Positions 38,629 to 48,363 of a DNA stretch of 64,000 nt are shown piece after piece (position 1 is the first letter of the stretch; each line of letters opens with the position of its first letter). Under the pieces are notes generated by a model. That model saw only the letters and a list, made by a program, of their open reading frames with translations. It searched no databases and was not told where the DNA came from. The position numbers and the translations under genes are program-made. Source of the DNA: Helicobacter pylori NQ4053 (lineage in GTDB: Bacteria > Campylobacterota > Campylobacteria > Campylobacterales > Helicobacteraceae). Location: positions 434,001 through 498,000 of the forward strand of contig NZ_AKNV01000006.1 of the NCBI RefSeq assembly GCF_000274605.1. The letters are read 5' to 3'.

Positions 38629-41298
38629 ATGGAGCAGCCAGTCATTAAAGAGGGGACTTTAGCTTTAATTGATACTTTTGCGTATTTGTTTAGAAGCTAT
38701 TACATGAGCGCTAAAAATAAGCCTTTGACTAACGATAAGGGCTTTCCTACAGGGCTTTTAACGGGGCTTGTGGGCATGGTTAAAAAATTTTATAAAGATA
38801 GAAAAAACATGCCTTTTATCGTGTTCGCCCTAGAAAGCCAGACTAAAACTAAAAGAGCTGAAAAATTAGGCGAATACAAACAAAATCGTAAAGACGCCCC
38901 TAAAGAGATGCTTTTACAAATCCCTATCGCTTTAGAATGGTTGCAAAAAATGGGTTTTACTTGCGTGGAAGTGAATGGGTTTGAAGCCGATGACGTGATC
39001 GCCAGCCTAGCCACGCTAAGCCCTTATAAAACGCGCATTTATTCTAAAGATAAGGATTTTAACCAGCTTTTGAGCGATAAAATCGTGCTTTTTGATGGTA
39101 AAACGGAGTTTTTGGCGAAAGATTGCGTGGAAAAATACGGGATTTTGCCGAGTCAATTCACGGATTATCAGGGCATTGTTGGGGATAGCAGCGATAATTA
39201 CAAGGGGGTTAAAGGCATTGGGAGCAAGAACGCTAAGGAATTGTTACAGCAATTGGGGAGCTTGGAAAAAATCTATGAAAATTTAGACTTGGCGAAAAAT
39301 TTACTCAGCCCTAAAATGTATCAAGCCCTGATACACGACAAAGGAAGCGCGTTTTTAAGCAAAGAATTAGCCACTTTAGAAAGAGGGTGTATTAAGGAAT
39401 TTGATTTTTTAAGTTGCGCTTTTCCTAGCGAAAACCCCTTATTGAAAATTAAAGACGAACTGAAAGAATATGGTTTTATTTCCACTTTAAGGGATTTAGA
39501 AAATTCGCCTTTAATTGTAGAAAACGCCCCCCTATTAGACAATGCCCCCACATTAGACAACGCCCCTAAAAAATCGCGCTTGATCGTTTTAGAAAGCGCC
39601 GCGCCTTTGAGCGCGTTTTTAGAAAAATTAAAAAATCCTAACGCAAGGATTTTTATGCGTTTGGTGCTGGATAAAGAAAAAAAAATTCTAGCCCTAGCGT
39701 TTTTATATGAGGATCAAGGCTATTTTTTACCTTTAGAAGAGGCGTTATTTTCGCCCTTTTCTTTGGAGTTTTTGCAAAACGCTTTTTCTCAAATGTTACA
39801 GCATGCGTGTATCATTGGGCATGATTTAAAACCCTTGTTGAGCTTTTTAAAAGCCAAATATCAGGTGTCTTTAGAAAACATCCGCATCCAAGACACTCAA
39901 ATTTTAGCGTTTTTAAAGAATCCGGAAAAAGTGGGGTTTGATGAAGTTTTAAAGGAATATTTAAAAGAAGAATTAATCCCGCATGAAAAAATCAAAGATT
40001 TTAAGACAAAAGCGGAGAAATTAGAGCAATTGGATATGGAATTAAACGCTTTAAAGCGTTTGTGCGAGTATTTTGAAAAAGGGGGGCTAGAAGAGAATTT
40101 GCTTATTTTGGCTAGAGACATTGAAACGCCGTTCATGAAAGTCTTAATGGGCATGGAATTTCAAGGCTTTAAGATTGATGCGCCTTATTTCAAGCGATTA
40201 GAACAGGAGTTTAAAAATGAATTAAACGTTTTAGAGCACCAAATTTTGGATCTAATCGGCGTGGATTTTAACCTCAATTCGCCCAAGCAACTTAGCGAAG
40301 TCTTGTATGAAAAATTAGGGCTTCATAAAAATAAAAGCCATTCTACCGATGAAAAAAGCCTGTTAAAAATCCTAGACAAGCACCCAAGCATCGCTTTGAT
40401 TTTAGAATACAGAGAATTGAATAAGCTTTTTAACACTTACACCACCCCCTTATTGCGCCTAAAAGACAAAGACGATAAAATCCATACCACTTTCATCCAG
40501 ACCGGCACAGCTACCGGGCGTTTAAGCTCGCATTCGCCTAATTTGCAAAATATCCCGGTGCGATCGCCTAAAGGCTTACTCATTCGTAAGGGCTTTATTG
40601 CCAGCTCTAAAGAATATTGTTTGTTAGGGGTGGATTATTCGCAGATTGAATTGCGCTTATTGGCCCATTTCAGCCAGGATAAGGATTTAATGGAAGCGTT
40701 TTTAAAGGGGCGAGACATCCATTTAGAAACTTCTAAAGCGTTGTTTGGAGGAGATTTGGCCAAAGAAAAACGATCCATCGCTAAAAGCATTAATTTTGGG
40801 CTGGTGTATGGCATGGGGAGTAAGAAATTGAGCGAAACTTTAAACATCTCTTTAAATGAAGCTAAAAGCTACATAGAAGCGTATTTCAAACGATTCCCTA
40901 GCATTAAAGATTATTTAAACCGCATGAAAGAAGAGATTTTAAAAACTTCTAAAGCCTTCACTTTGCTTGGGCGTTATCGGGTGTTTGATTTTACCGGCGC
41001 AAATGATTACATCAAGGGCAATTACTTGCGAGAGGGCGTGAATGCGATTTTTCAAGGGAGTGCGAGTGATTTATTGAAATTAGGCATGCTCAAAGTGAGC
41101 GAGCGTTTCAAAAATAACCCTTCAGTGAGATTGCTTTTACAAGTGCATGACGAATTGATTTTTGAGATTGAAGAAAAGAACGCCCCAGAGTTGCAGCAAG
41201 AAATCCAACGCATTCTCAATGATGAAGTTTATCCTTTGAGGGTGCCGTTAGAAACGAGCGCGTTTGTGGCGAATCGTTGGAATGAACTAAAAGGTTAG
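38629..41298 (+). CDS. polA: DNA polymerase I
   Basis: Fills gaps and removes RNA primers and damaged DNA. The 889-residue protein has the 5' nuclease domain (about 1-285: LIDTFAYLFRSYY, NGFEADDVIA, YSKDKDFNQLL, GDSSDNYKGVKGIG). A degenerate 3'-5' proofreading region (about 310-480) follows, which lacks the usual DxE and YxxxD residues. The polymerase domain carries TATGRLSSHSPNLQNIPVR, LGVDYSQIELRLLAH, KRSIAKSINFGLVYGMG and VHDELIFE. A short tandem repeat in the linker is given separately. It is likely active as polymerase and flap nuclease without proofreading. Confidence 0.95.
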   Translation: MEQPVIKEGTLALIDTFAYLFRSYYMSAKNKPLTNDKGFPTGLLTGLVGMVKKFYKDRKNMPFIVFALESQTKTKRAEKLGEYKQNRKDAPKEMLLQIPIALEWLQKMGFTCVEVNGFEADDVIASLATLSPYKTRIYSKDKDFNQLLSDKIVLFDGKTEFLAKDCVEKYGILPSQFTDYQGIVGDSSDNYKGVKGIGSKNAKELLQQLGSLEKIYENLDLAKNLLSPKMYQALIHDKGSAFLSKELATLERGCIKEFDFLSCAFPSENPLLKIKDELKEYGFISTLRDLENSPLIVENAPLLDNAPTLDNAPKKSRLIVLESAAPLSAFLEKLKNPNARIFMRLVLDKEKKILALAFLYEDQGYFLPLEEALFSPFSLEFLQNAFSQMLQHACIIGHDLKPLLSFLKAKYQVSLENIRIQDTQILAFLKNPEKVGFDEVLKEYLKEELIPHEKIKDFKTKAEKLEQLDMELNALKRLCEYFEKGGLEENLLILARDIETPFMKVLMGMEFQGFKIDAPYFKRLEQEFKNELNVLEHQILDLIGVDFNLNSPKQLSEVLYEKLGLHKNKSHSTDEKSLLKILDKHPSIALILEYRELNKLFNTYTTPLLRLKDKDDKIHTTFIQTGTATGRLSSHSPNLQNIPVRSPKGLLIRKGFIASSKEYCLLGVDYSQIELRLLAHFSQDKDLMEAFLKGRDIHLETSKALFGGDLAKEKRSIAKSINFGLVYGMGSKKLSETLNISLNEAKSYIEAYFKRFPSIKDYLNRMKEEILKTSKAFTLLGRYRVFDFTGANDYIKGNYLREGVNAIFQGSASDLLKLGMLKVSERFKNNPSVRLLLQVHDELIFEIEEKNAPELQQEIQRILNDEVYPLRVPLETSAFVANRWNELKG
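39523..39570 (+). repeat. 18-bp tandem repeat in the polA linker
   Basis: Two 18-base units at 39523-39540 and 39541-39558 plus a partial third encode NAPLLD, NAPTLD and NAPK between the 5' nuclease and the inactive proofreading region. Units differ by a few bases. The period is a multiple of three, so copy number can change without breaking the frame. Confidence 0.68.
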
Positions 41299-41411
41299 TT
41301 TTTTAATTGAGTTTAAGAAAAATATATTATTATTTCTTTATAAGTAATACTTAGCCATTTTAAGCTAATATAATATAGAGCGATTATCAAAAAATAAAGG
41401 GAAGAGACTGA

Positions 41412-42158
41412 ATGTTGAAAAGAATTATATTGTTAGGGGCTTTGGGTGTTTTAGCGAGCGCTGAAGAGAGCACGGCTTTTGTGGGAGTCAATTACCAGGT
41501 GAGCATGATACAAAATCAGACTAAAATGGTGAATGACAACGGCTTGCAAAAGCCTTTGATAAAGTTCCCGCCTTACGCAGGAGCGGGTTTTGAAGTGGGC
41601 TATAAGCAATTTTTTGGTAAGAAAAAATGGTTTGGCATGCGTTATTATGGGTTTTTTGACTACGCGCACAACCGCTTTGGCGTGATGAAAAAGGGTATTC
41701 CTGTGGGTGAGAGCGGGTTTATTTACAATAGTTTTAGTTTTGGAGGGACGACTTTAACCGAAAGGGATTCCTATCAGGGGCAATACTATATCAATTTATT
41801 CACTTATGGTGTAGGGTTGGATACGCTGTGGAATTTTGTGAATAAAGAAAACATGGTTTTTGGTTTTGTGGTGGGGATCCAATTGGCTGGGGATAGTTGG
41901 GCAACGAGCATCAGTAAAGAGATCGCTCATTATGCAAAGCACCACAGCGATTCCAGTTACAGCCCGGCCAATTTCCAGTTTTTATGGAAGTTTGGGGTCC
42001 GCACCCATATCGCTAAACACAATAGCCTGGAATTAGGGATTAAAGTGCCTACGATCACGCACCGGCTTTTCTCCATTACCAACGAAAAGGGATACACCTT
42101 GCAGGCTGATGTGCGCAGGGTCTATGCGTTTCAGATCAGTTACTTGAGGGATTTTTAA
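41412..42158 (+). CDS. horJ: Hor-family outer-membrane protein (HP1469-like)
   Basis: A 248-residue outer-membrane protein with a 16-residue signal peptide (LGALGVLASA-EE). It has the Hor core AFVGVNYQVSMIQ, KWFGMRYYGFFDYAHN, FTYGVGLDTLWNFVN, GFVVGIQLAGDSWA, FQFLWKFGVRTHI, NSLELGIKVPT and a C-terminal strand ending ISYLRDF with the terminal Phe. A TATAAT at 41369-41374 and GGGAAGAG before ATG fit a monocistronic unit. The horJ name rests on its place between polA and ilvE. Confidence 0.83.
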   Translation: MLKRIILLGALGVLASAEESTAFVGVNYQVSMIQNQTKMVNDNGLQKPLIKFPPYAGAGFEVGYKQFFGKKKWFGMRYYGFFDYAHNRFGVMKKGIPVGESGFIYNSFSFGGTTLTERDSYQGQYYINLFTYGVGLDTLWNFVNKENMVFGFVVGIQLAGDSWATSISKEIAHYAKHHSDSSYSPANFQFLWKFGVRTHIAKHNSLELGIKVPTITHRLFSITNEKGYTLQADVRRVYAFQISYLRDF

Positions 42159-42209
42159 CCCCTTTTTAGATACAATCACGCCTGAAACTATCCATTTAAA
42201 GGTGTGAAA

Positions 42210-43232
42210 ATGGCAAATTTAGAAAATTTAGATTGGAAAAATTTAGGCTTTAGCTACATTAAAACGGATTTTCGCTTCATCGCTACTTATAAAAACGGCT
42301 CTTGGTCGCAAGGCGAATTGGTTAGCGAAAACGTGTTACAGATCAGCGAAGGCTCGCCGGTCTTGCACTACGGACAGGCTTGTTTTGAAGGCTTGAAGGC
42401 TTACCGCTCTCAAAAGGGGAAGGCTTTACTTTTTCGCCCTTTAGAAAACGCCAAACGCTTGCAAACTTCATGCGAAAGACTGCTCATGCCCAAAGTGAGC
42501 GAAGAGCTGTTTTTAAGGGCATGCGCTGAAGTGGTGGAAGCGAATCAAAAATGGCTCGCTCCTTATAAAAGCGGGGCGAGTTTGTATTTGCGCCCTTTTG
42601 TCATAGGCGTAGGGGATAATTTGGGGGTGAAGCCGGCTAATGAATACCTTTTTATCGTGTTTTGCGCACCGGTGGGGGCGTATTTTAAGGGGGGTATAGA
42701 AAAAGGAGGGGCTAGGTTTATCACTACGATTTTTGATAGGGCCGCGCCTAAAGGCACTGGTGGGGTGAAAGTGGGGGGGAATTATGCTGCAAGCCTGTTA
42801 GCCCATAAAATGGCTGTAGAGCAAGGCTATGATGATTGCATTTATTTAGATCCTGCCACGCACACTAAAATTGAAGAAGTGGGGGCGGCGAATTTTTTTG
42901 GCATCACGCATGACAACGCCTTTATCACCCCGCATTCGCCAAGCATTCTGCCAAGCGTTACTAGAAAAAGCTTGATGGTTTTGGCTAAAGAACACTTGAA
43001 ATTAAAAGTAGAAGAGAGGGAAATCTTAATGGATGAGTTGGGCGCGTTTAAAGAAGCTGGAGCGTGTGGGACAGCCGCAATCATTACGCCCATTAAAGAA
43101 ATCACGCATAATAACAAGTCTTATTTTTTTGAAACACCGGGCCATATTACTAAACAACTCTATGACTTGCTTTTATCCATTCAGCAAGGCGAACAAGAAG
43201 CCCCTAAAGATTGGATTTTTGAAGTTGGCTAA
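42210..43232 (+). CDS. ilvE: Branched-chain amino acid aminotransferase
   Basis: Transfers amino groups between glutamate and leucine, isoleucine or valine keto acids, using PLP. From ATG 42210 the product has 340 residues; the GTG two codons upstream is less likely because AAAGG would then be too close. Class-IV features are the [16 protein letters not shown] segment, PLP Lys in [12 protein letters not shown] (near 192), [12 protein letters not shown] and [15 protein letters not shown] at 42171-42176 is a likely -10. Confidence 0.93.
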   Translation: MANLENLDWKNLGFSYIKTDFRFIATYKNGSWSQGELVSENVLQISEGSPVLHYGQACFEGLKAYRSQKGKALLFRPLENAKRLQTSCERLLMPKVSEELFLRACAEVVEANQKWLAPYKSGASLYLRPFVIGVGDNLGVKPANEYLFIVFCAPVGAYFKGGIEKGGARFITTIFDRAAPKGTGGVKVGGNYAASLLAHKMAVEQGYDDCIYLDPATHTKIEEVGAANFFGITHDNAFITPHSPSILPSVTRKSLMVLAKEHLKLKVEEREILMDELGAFKEAGACGTAAIITPIKEITHNNKSYFFETPGHITKQLYDLLLSIQQGEQEAPKDWIFEVG

Positions 43233-43236
43233 AAGG

Positions 43237-43931
43237 TTAAAATTTATAGCTGTATGCCGCATAAAATAGGGGCGAAGTCTCAAAGCGTTTGGAGCTAGAA
43301 AGCAATCTGGCGGTGGGTAAGATTTTAAACCCTAATTCAATGCGGTGTCTTAAAAAAAGCGTGAGCATAACCCCCCCATTAATCGCTAAACCCCCTGAAA
43401 CCACAGAATGTTTAAAAAATTTGAAATTTTGCTTGTCTGTATAAACGACTAAAGCCCCCCTAGCTCCCCCAAACGCCCCCAAATAATGCTTATAACTCCC
43501 TAAAGGGAATTCCATAATCACATCCAAACCCACCGCAAGCATGGTAAAAAAAGAGTTTGTAGGATCTTTATGGCTTTGGTAATTCACTTTTCCTGACCCA
43601 AGATCCCATGCAAAAACCCCCCTAATCCCGATGTATTTTTTAAAAAAACTTTGCACGCCGGTTTTTAAATCAAGCGTTGCAATCCAATCTTTCATTTCCT
43701 TGCCTTGATAGTCCTTAATGGCCTCTACAGCGCCAAACCCTCCTAAAAAATACCACCCGCTTTTTTTGCGCGTGAGCTTTTGGCGGTTAATGATGCTTCT
43801 ATAGAGCTTTTCATGGGCTTCTTGGTAATTTTTTTTAGGGGTTTTATTATGCAAAATAGGCATGGCTTCAAGGGGCGGAATAACAAATCCCCCCATTAAG
43901 AAAACGCCAAAAAAATGATTTTTTTAAACAT
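43237..43931 (-). pseudogene. Outer-membrane protein gene, out of frame in its signal peptide (HP1467-like, phase-off)
   Basis: The long 219-residue frame (43237-43896) is a Helicobacter outer-membrane barrel: GWYFLGGFGAVEAIKD, IGIRGVFAWDLGSG, LAVGLDVIMEF, AFGGARGAL, RHRIELGFKILPTAR and a C-terminal YSYKF. It starts abruptly at MGGFVIPPLEA without a signal peptide. Just upstream, ATG 43931 with AAAGGA begins MFKKIIFLAFS and stops. Its A7 run (forward T7, 43919-43925) and T7 run (forward A7, 43909-43915) lie between. Adding one T gives a signal peptide MFKKIIFFGVFLMGGFVIPP joined to the barrel, so the gene looks switched off. Confidence 0.68.
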
Positions 43932-44064
43932 TTTAAAAATAACTAATCCTTTATTAAACAGAATATTGTTTAACCTTTTGTTTTATCATTGTGTTAAAAT
44001 AGCCGTTTTAACAAACAAAATTTTGTTAATAGATTTTACCTAATCTGAGAGAGAATATATTTTA

Positions 44065-45198
44065 ATGAAGACAGAGAAACAAAAATTTTTAGAGATGCGT
44101 AAAGATGGGGCGGACTCTGTGCTGATTTTAAGAGGGGATTGGGATTTTAAAACGAGCGTGTTTCGTTTAGATGAGTTGAAAAAAAATTTATTAGATCATC
44201 AAGGGCCTTTAAAAATGGATTTTTCAGGGTGTCAAAAAGTGGATTTTGTTTTTGGCATGTTTTTATTTGATTTAGTTAAGGAGCGTTCTTTAAACATTGA
44301 ATTGTGCAACGTGAGCGAGAATAACGCATGCGCTTTGAAAGTGGTTAAAGACTGGCTTGAAAAAGAAGAGGATTTAGAATCTAAAAAAGCGGGCAAAAAA
44401 TACGAACTCATGATCACTAAATTGGGTAAGAGTCTTGTAGAGACTTATAACACCTTTTTAAACGCGTTCAATTTTTGCGGCATGATTTTATTTTACTTCA
44501 TTAAAAGCGTTTTCAACCCCAAACGCTTTTGCATCACTCCTTTGCTCTATCATATTAATGAATCCGGGTTTAAGGTTTTGCCGGTGAGTATTTTAACGGT
44601 GTTTATCGTGGGGTTTGCCGTTGCTTTGCAAGGGGCTTTACAACTACAAGACTTGGGCGCGCCTTTGATGTCGGTGGAAATGACGGCCAAACTCGCTTTA
44701 AGAGAGATCGGCCCTTTCATTTTAACCCTTGTGGTGGCCGGGAGGAGCGCGAGCAGTTTTACCGCCCAAATTGGGGTGATGAAGATCACTGAAGAATTGG
44801 ATGCGATGAAAACCATGGGCTTTAACCCTTTTGAATTTTTAGTGTTGCCTAGGGTGTTAGCCTTAGTGATTGTTTTGCCTTTATTGGTGTTTATCGCTGA
44901 TGCGTTCGCCATTCTTGGGGGCATGTTTGCGATTAAATACCAATTGGATCTAGGCTTTCCAAGCTATATAGACAGACTGCATGACACAGTGGGTTGGAAT
45001 CATTTTTTGGTAGGGATTGTCAAAGCCCCTTTTTGGGGGTTTGCGATTGCGATGGTGGGGTGCATGCGCGGGTTTGAAGTCAAGGGGGATACTGAGAGCA
45101 TTGGGCGCTTGACCACCATTAGCGTCGTGAACGCTTTGTTTTGGATCATTTTCTTAGACGCTATTTTTTCTATTCTCTTTTCTAAGTTGAACATATAA
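44065..45198 (+). CDS. mlaE: MlaE-type lipid ABC transporter permease with STAS-like N-terminus
   Basis: The inner-membrane permease of an Mla-type phospholipid transporter, which keeps outer-membrane lipid asymmetry. The 377-residue protein has an N-terminal STAS-like domain (about 1-115, with LKMDFSGCQKVDFVFGMFL), then the MlaE fold with five membrane helices. That fold includes VEMTAKLALREIGPFILTLVVAGRSAS and LDAMKTMGFNPFEFLVLPR. Fusion of the STAS part (MlaB function) to MlaE in one chain is usual in epsilonproteobacteria. TAAAAT at 43995-44000 is a probable -10. One-base overlap with mlaF. Confidence 0.88.
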   Translation: MKTEKQKFLEMRKDGADSVLILRGDWDFKTSVFRLDELKKNLLDHQGPLKMDFSGCQKVDFVFGMFLFDLVKERSLNIELCNVSENNACALKVVKDWLEKEEDLESKKAGKKYELMITKLGKSLVETYNTFLNAFNFCGMILFYFIKSVFNPKRFCITPLLYHINESGFKVLPVSILTVFIVGFAVALQGALQLQDLGAPLMSVEMTAKLALREIGPFILTLVVAGRSASSFTAQIGVMKITEELDAMKTMGFNPFEFLVLPRVLALVIVLPLLVFIADAFAILGGMFAIKYQLDLGFPSYIDRLHDTVGWNHFLVGIVKAPFWGFAIAMVGCMRGFEVKGDTESIGRLTTISVVNALFWIIFLDAIFSILFSKLNI

Positions 45199-45983
45199 TG
45201 AACGCTACTAACAACCAAGTCTTAATTGAAGTGAAGGATCTCCATAGCGCTTTTGGGAGCACCATTATCCATAGGGGCGTGAGTTTTAGCGTGCATAAGG
45301 GCGAAGTGATGGCGATTTTAGGAGGGTCAGGGAGCGGTAAAAGCACGCTTTTAAGATGCATGATCTTACTCAATCGCCCCACAAAGGGGGAAGTGTTGCT
45401 TTTTGGGGAAGATATATGGAAACTCAAAGAAAGAGAGCAGCAAAAGATTTTTAACCGCTGTGGGATTTGCTTCCAGTTTGGGGCGCTCTATAGCTCTCTA
45501 ACCGTTTTAGAAAATGTGGGTGTGATGCTAGAGCAATACGGCGCTTATTCTAAAAAAATTGTTGAAGAAATTTCTAAAATGTGGATTGAAAAAGTGGGTT
45601 TGCCCCCTAGGGCTTACCACCTTTACCCCTATGAATTGAGTGGGGGGATGAAAAAGCGCGTGGGTATAGCAAGGGCTATGGCGACTAATCCGGAAATCTT
45701 ATTTTTAGATGAGCCAACAAGCGGTCTGGATCCTTATAGCGCGGGCAAATTTGATGAACTGATCATGACGCTCAAAGAGAGCTTGCAGCTCACGGTGGTG
45801 ATGATTACGCATGATTTAGACTCCGTGCATGATTGCGTGGATCGATTCATCATGCTCAAAGACGGGCTATTAGAATTTAATGGGGATTTAAAGGATTTTA
45901 TTAAAAAGGCTCAAACTCAAGGGCTAGATGAAGGCAATTTATTCAATTCAACACGAGGAGAGAAATTTTGGAAAGGCATGTAA
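45198..45983 (+). CDS. mlaF: MlaF-type lipid ABC transporter ATPase
   Basis: The cytoplasmic ATPase of the Mla-type transporter, 261 residues. Walker A GGSGSGKSTLL (near 37-47), Q-loop CFQFGALYSSLTV, signature LSGGMKKRVGIARAM, Walker B ILFLDEPTSGLDP and the H-loop MITHDLDS are all present. Start ATG overlaps mlaE stop (TAATG), and the 3' end overlaps mlaD by 16 bases. Confidence 0.93.
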   Translation: MNATNNQVLIEVKDLHSAFGSTIIHRGVSFSVHKGEVMAILGGSGSGKSTLLRCMILLNRPTKGEVLLFGEDIWKLKEREQQKIFNRCGICFQFGALYSSLTVLENVGVMLEQYGAYSKKIVEEISKMWIEKVGLPPRAYHLYPYELSGGMKKRVGIARAMATNPEILFLDEPTSGLDPYSAGKFDELIMTLKESLQLTVVMITHDLDSVHDCVDRFIMLKDGLLEFNGDLKDFIKKAQTQGLDEGNLFNSTRGEKFWKGM

Positions 45984-46783
45984 ATTACACTTTAATCGGC
46001 GGGCTCTTCTTTTTATGCTTAGTGTGCATGGTAGGCTTTATTTTATGGCTAGGCCATTTGGGATTAGATGACGGAAAATATTATGAATACGTGGTCTATA
46101 CGGACAAAGACTTGGGAGGCATTGCGACCAACTCGCCCATTAATTACAAAGGGATTCAAGTGGGTAATGTCATCAAGGTGGGTTTTGCAAAGGATAAAGT
46201 GGGGGTGGTCCGTTTGGATTTGATGATTAAATCCAGCGTTAAGATCCGCAAAGACTCCAAAGTGGCGGTTTCTTCTAGAGGGTTTATGGGGTTAAAATTT
46301 TTAGCCTTAGAGCAAAGCCACAATGAAGAATTTTATGGTAGTGGCGATAAAGGGGAGCGGATTTTAATCTTTAAAGAAGGGCTTATGGATCGCTTGAGCG
46401 GTGATGCTAATCAAGTGGTGCAAGAAGTGATGAAAGCGATCAGGAATGTGAATAGGATTTTAGACGATGAAAACGTGGAAAAATTCAAGCACATTCTCGC
46501 TTCAGTAGATGATCTCATCGCTAACTTGGATTCAAGAAAGACTCAATTTGATTCGCTAATCAGCAACGCTAACAACCTTGTTTCTAATGTCAATAACGTG
46601 GCTTTAGATGTGGATAAACGCGTCAAACAGGGGCAATACGACTTTAAGGCGATGTTCACTCCCTTAATCATGCAAGCGCAGTTGAGCTTAAGAAACATTG
46701 ATAATTTTGTGGAAAAAGGCTCTGCTTTGATAGATAAATTTGACGCTAACCCCTATAAAACGATTTTTGGAGAAAGGAAATAA
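45968..46783 (+). CDS. mlaD: MlaD-type substrate-binding protein (MCE domain)
   Basis: A 271-residue periplasmic lipid-carrier protein with an N-terminal membrane anchor (residues about 8-28, TLIGGLFFLCLVCMVGFILW) and an MCE domain (about 38-115: YVVYTDKDLGGIATNSPINYKGIQVGNV and FMGLKFLALE). A long helical region follows, predicted to form a hexamer barrel. The start is TTG 45968 with GAGGAG about 10 bases upstream, inside mlaF; no ATG in this frame precedes the anchor. Confidence 0.9.
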   Translation: MERHVNYTLIGGLFFLCLVCMVGFILWLGHLGLDDGKYYEYVVYTDKDLGGIATNSPINYKGIQVGNVIKVGFAKDKVGVVRLDLMIKSSVKIRKDSKVAVSSRGFMGLKFLALEQSHNEEFYGSGDKGERILIFKEGLMDRLSGDANQVVQEVMKAIRNVNRILDDENVEKFKHILASVDDLIANLDSRKTQFDSLISNANNLVSNVNNVALDVDKRVKQGQYDFKAMFTPLIMQAQLSLRNIDNFVEKGSALIDKFDANPYKTIFGERK

Positions 46784-46785
46784 CC

Positions 46786-47463
46786 ATGAGAGCTACGGCG
46801 ATAAAAATCTTTTCACTCTCATCAGCATTAGCGTTGTTGCTTCAGGGTTGCTTGAGCATCAATTTAAAACAAATGCTGCCAGAGATCAGAACTTATGATT
46901 TGAATGCGAGTTCTTTTGAAATGACGCAATGCCCTAAACCTTTGACTGAAGTAAGGCTTATTAGTATTTTGAGCGCGGATTTATTCAACACTAAAGAGAT
47001 CGTGTTTAAAGCCAAAGACGGGCAGATCACGCATGGGAAGCACCAAAAATGGATAGACTTGCCTCGCAACATGTTAAAAACCATGTTCATGCAAGAAGCG
47101 CAAAAAGCATGCTTAGGCGTGGCTTTGCCCCCTTATGGCGCGGGCGCGCCCACTTATGCGGTCCGTTTTACGATTTTATCGTTTTCTCTTTTAGAAAAAG
47201 AAAATTCTACCTATAGGGCGGAATTCGCGCTAGGCTATGACATTAGCGTGAAAGGCGATTCGCATTCTGGAGTGATCATTAAGCATGAAAATATTTCTAG
47301 CTTGGAAAATAAAACGACCAAAACGAGTAAAAATGGCAATCAAGATTTTCAAGAAAGCGCAATACAATCCCTCCAACATGTCAGCACGCAAGCGATGCAA
47401 GAAGCGATTTCTTTGATTAAAAAAGCCATTGAAGCGCAAAGCGTAAGCCCGTTAAAAAAATAA
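46786..47463 (+). CDS. ABC-type transport auxiliary lipoprotein of the Mla-like operon (PqiC-like)
   Basis: A 225-residue lipoprotein: signal with lipobox LLQGC near residue 22, then an ABC-trans-aux (DUF330/PqiC-like) domain with RTYDLNAS and a LPRNMLKTMFMQEAQKA stretch. In MCE operons such lipoproteins sit in the outer membrane and help form the lipid bridge with MlaD. It starts two bases after mlaD, in the same operon. Confidence 0.78.
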   Translation: MRATAIKIFSLSSALALLLQGCLSINLKQMLPEIRTYDLNASSFEMTQCPKPLTEVRLISILSADLFNTKEIVFKAKDGQITHGKHQKWIDLPRNMLKTMFMQEAQKACLGVALPPYGAGAPTYAVRFTILSFSLLEKENSTYRAEFALGYDISVKGDSHSGVIIKHENISSLENKTTKTSKNGNQDFQESAIQSLQHVSTQAMQEAISLIKKAIEAQSVSPLKK

Positions 47464-47479
47464 AATAAGGAGGAATTGT

Positions 47480-48067
47480 TTGAATTTACGATTGGCTGGA
47501 GCAAGCGTTTTAACGGCTTGTGTCTTTTCGGGGTGTTTTTTTTTAAAAATGTTTGATAAAAAACTTTCTAGTAACGATTGGCATATCCAAAAAGTAGAAA
47601 TGAACCATCAAGTGTATGACATTGAAACCATGCTCGCTGATAGCGCTTTTAGAGAGCATGAAGAAGAGCAAGATTCCTCTCTAAATACCGCTTTACCTGA
47701 AGATAAAGCAGCACTTGAAGCCAAAGAGCAGGAACAAAAAGAAAAAAGAAAACACTGGTATGAGCTTTTTAGAAAGAAGCCAAAGCCTAAAAGCTCTATG
47801 GGAGAGTTTGTGTTTGACCAAAAAGAAAATCGTATTTATGGCAAAGGCTATTGCAACCGGTATTTTGCCAGCTATGTATGGCAGGGCGATAGGCACATTG
47901 GGATTGAAGATAGCGGGATTTCAAGAAAAGTGTGTAAAGATGAGCATTTAATGGCGTTTGAATTGGAATTTATGGAGAATTTTAAGGGTAATTTTACGGT
48001 AACTAAGGGCAAGGACACGCTCATTTTAGACAACCAAAAAATGAAAATTTATTTGAAAACGCCTTGA
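47480..48067 (+). CDS. META-domain lipoprotein (HslJ-like), unknown role
   Basis: A 195-residue lipoprotein. Signal with lipobox FSGC near residue 19, a charged linker (about 60-100, EQEQKEKRKHWYEL), then a META domain (about 105-195) with FDQKENRIYGKGYCNRYF, FELEFMENFKG and DTLILDNQKMKIYL. META proteins are secreted or envelope-bound, function unclear. TTG 47480 is the start: AAGGAGG lies nine bases upstream and no ATG is near. It probably ends the mla operon. Confidence 0.75.
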   Translation: MNLRLAGASVLTACVFSGCFFLKMFDKKLSSNDWHIQKVEMNHQVYDIETMLADSAFREHEEEQDSSLNTALPEDKAALEAKEQEQKEKRKHWYELFRKKPKPKSSMGEFVFDQKENRIYGKGYCNRYFASYVWQGDRHIGIEDSGISRKVCKDEHLMAFELEFMENFKGNFTVTKGKDTLILDNQKMKIYLKTP

Positions 48068-48363
48068 ATTTATGTTTTGTGTTTTAAATGCGATCTAAAA
48101 TCAAAAAACATTCTAAATGATAAAGAGATTAAAAAATTTTTAAAAAATAGGAGTAAAACTCATTCTTTTAAGGGGATAGGGGTATTTTGAAACAATTCTC
48201 CCCCTACAACCCTCCAACTAAATCCCTCTAAACCCATAAAGATCGCTTTTTAAGGGATTATCGCTTGCTTTTTGAAAGCTTTTTTATTATTTTGATCGCA
48301 AAAGATGCTTTGAGCGTTTTTTAGATTTGGCACCAAAAGCCCCCTTAAAAAGGACTTTTTAAA
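48068..48363. other. A/T-rich intergenic region between the META lipoprotein and peroxidase genes
   Basis: This 296-base stretch separates convergent genes. No coding frame with a ribosome site is seen. A near-perfect inverted repeat TTAAAAAG-GA-CTTTTTAA (48345-48362) overlaps the end of the peroxidase gene and could act as a terminator for either strand. Confidence 0.45.

Noticed and set aside
45182-45427. Minus-strand frames opposite mlaE and mlaF
   Set aside because: They lie opposite strongly conserved ABC motifs; no independent support.
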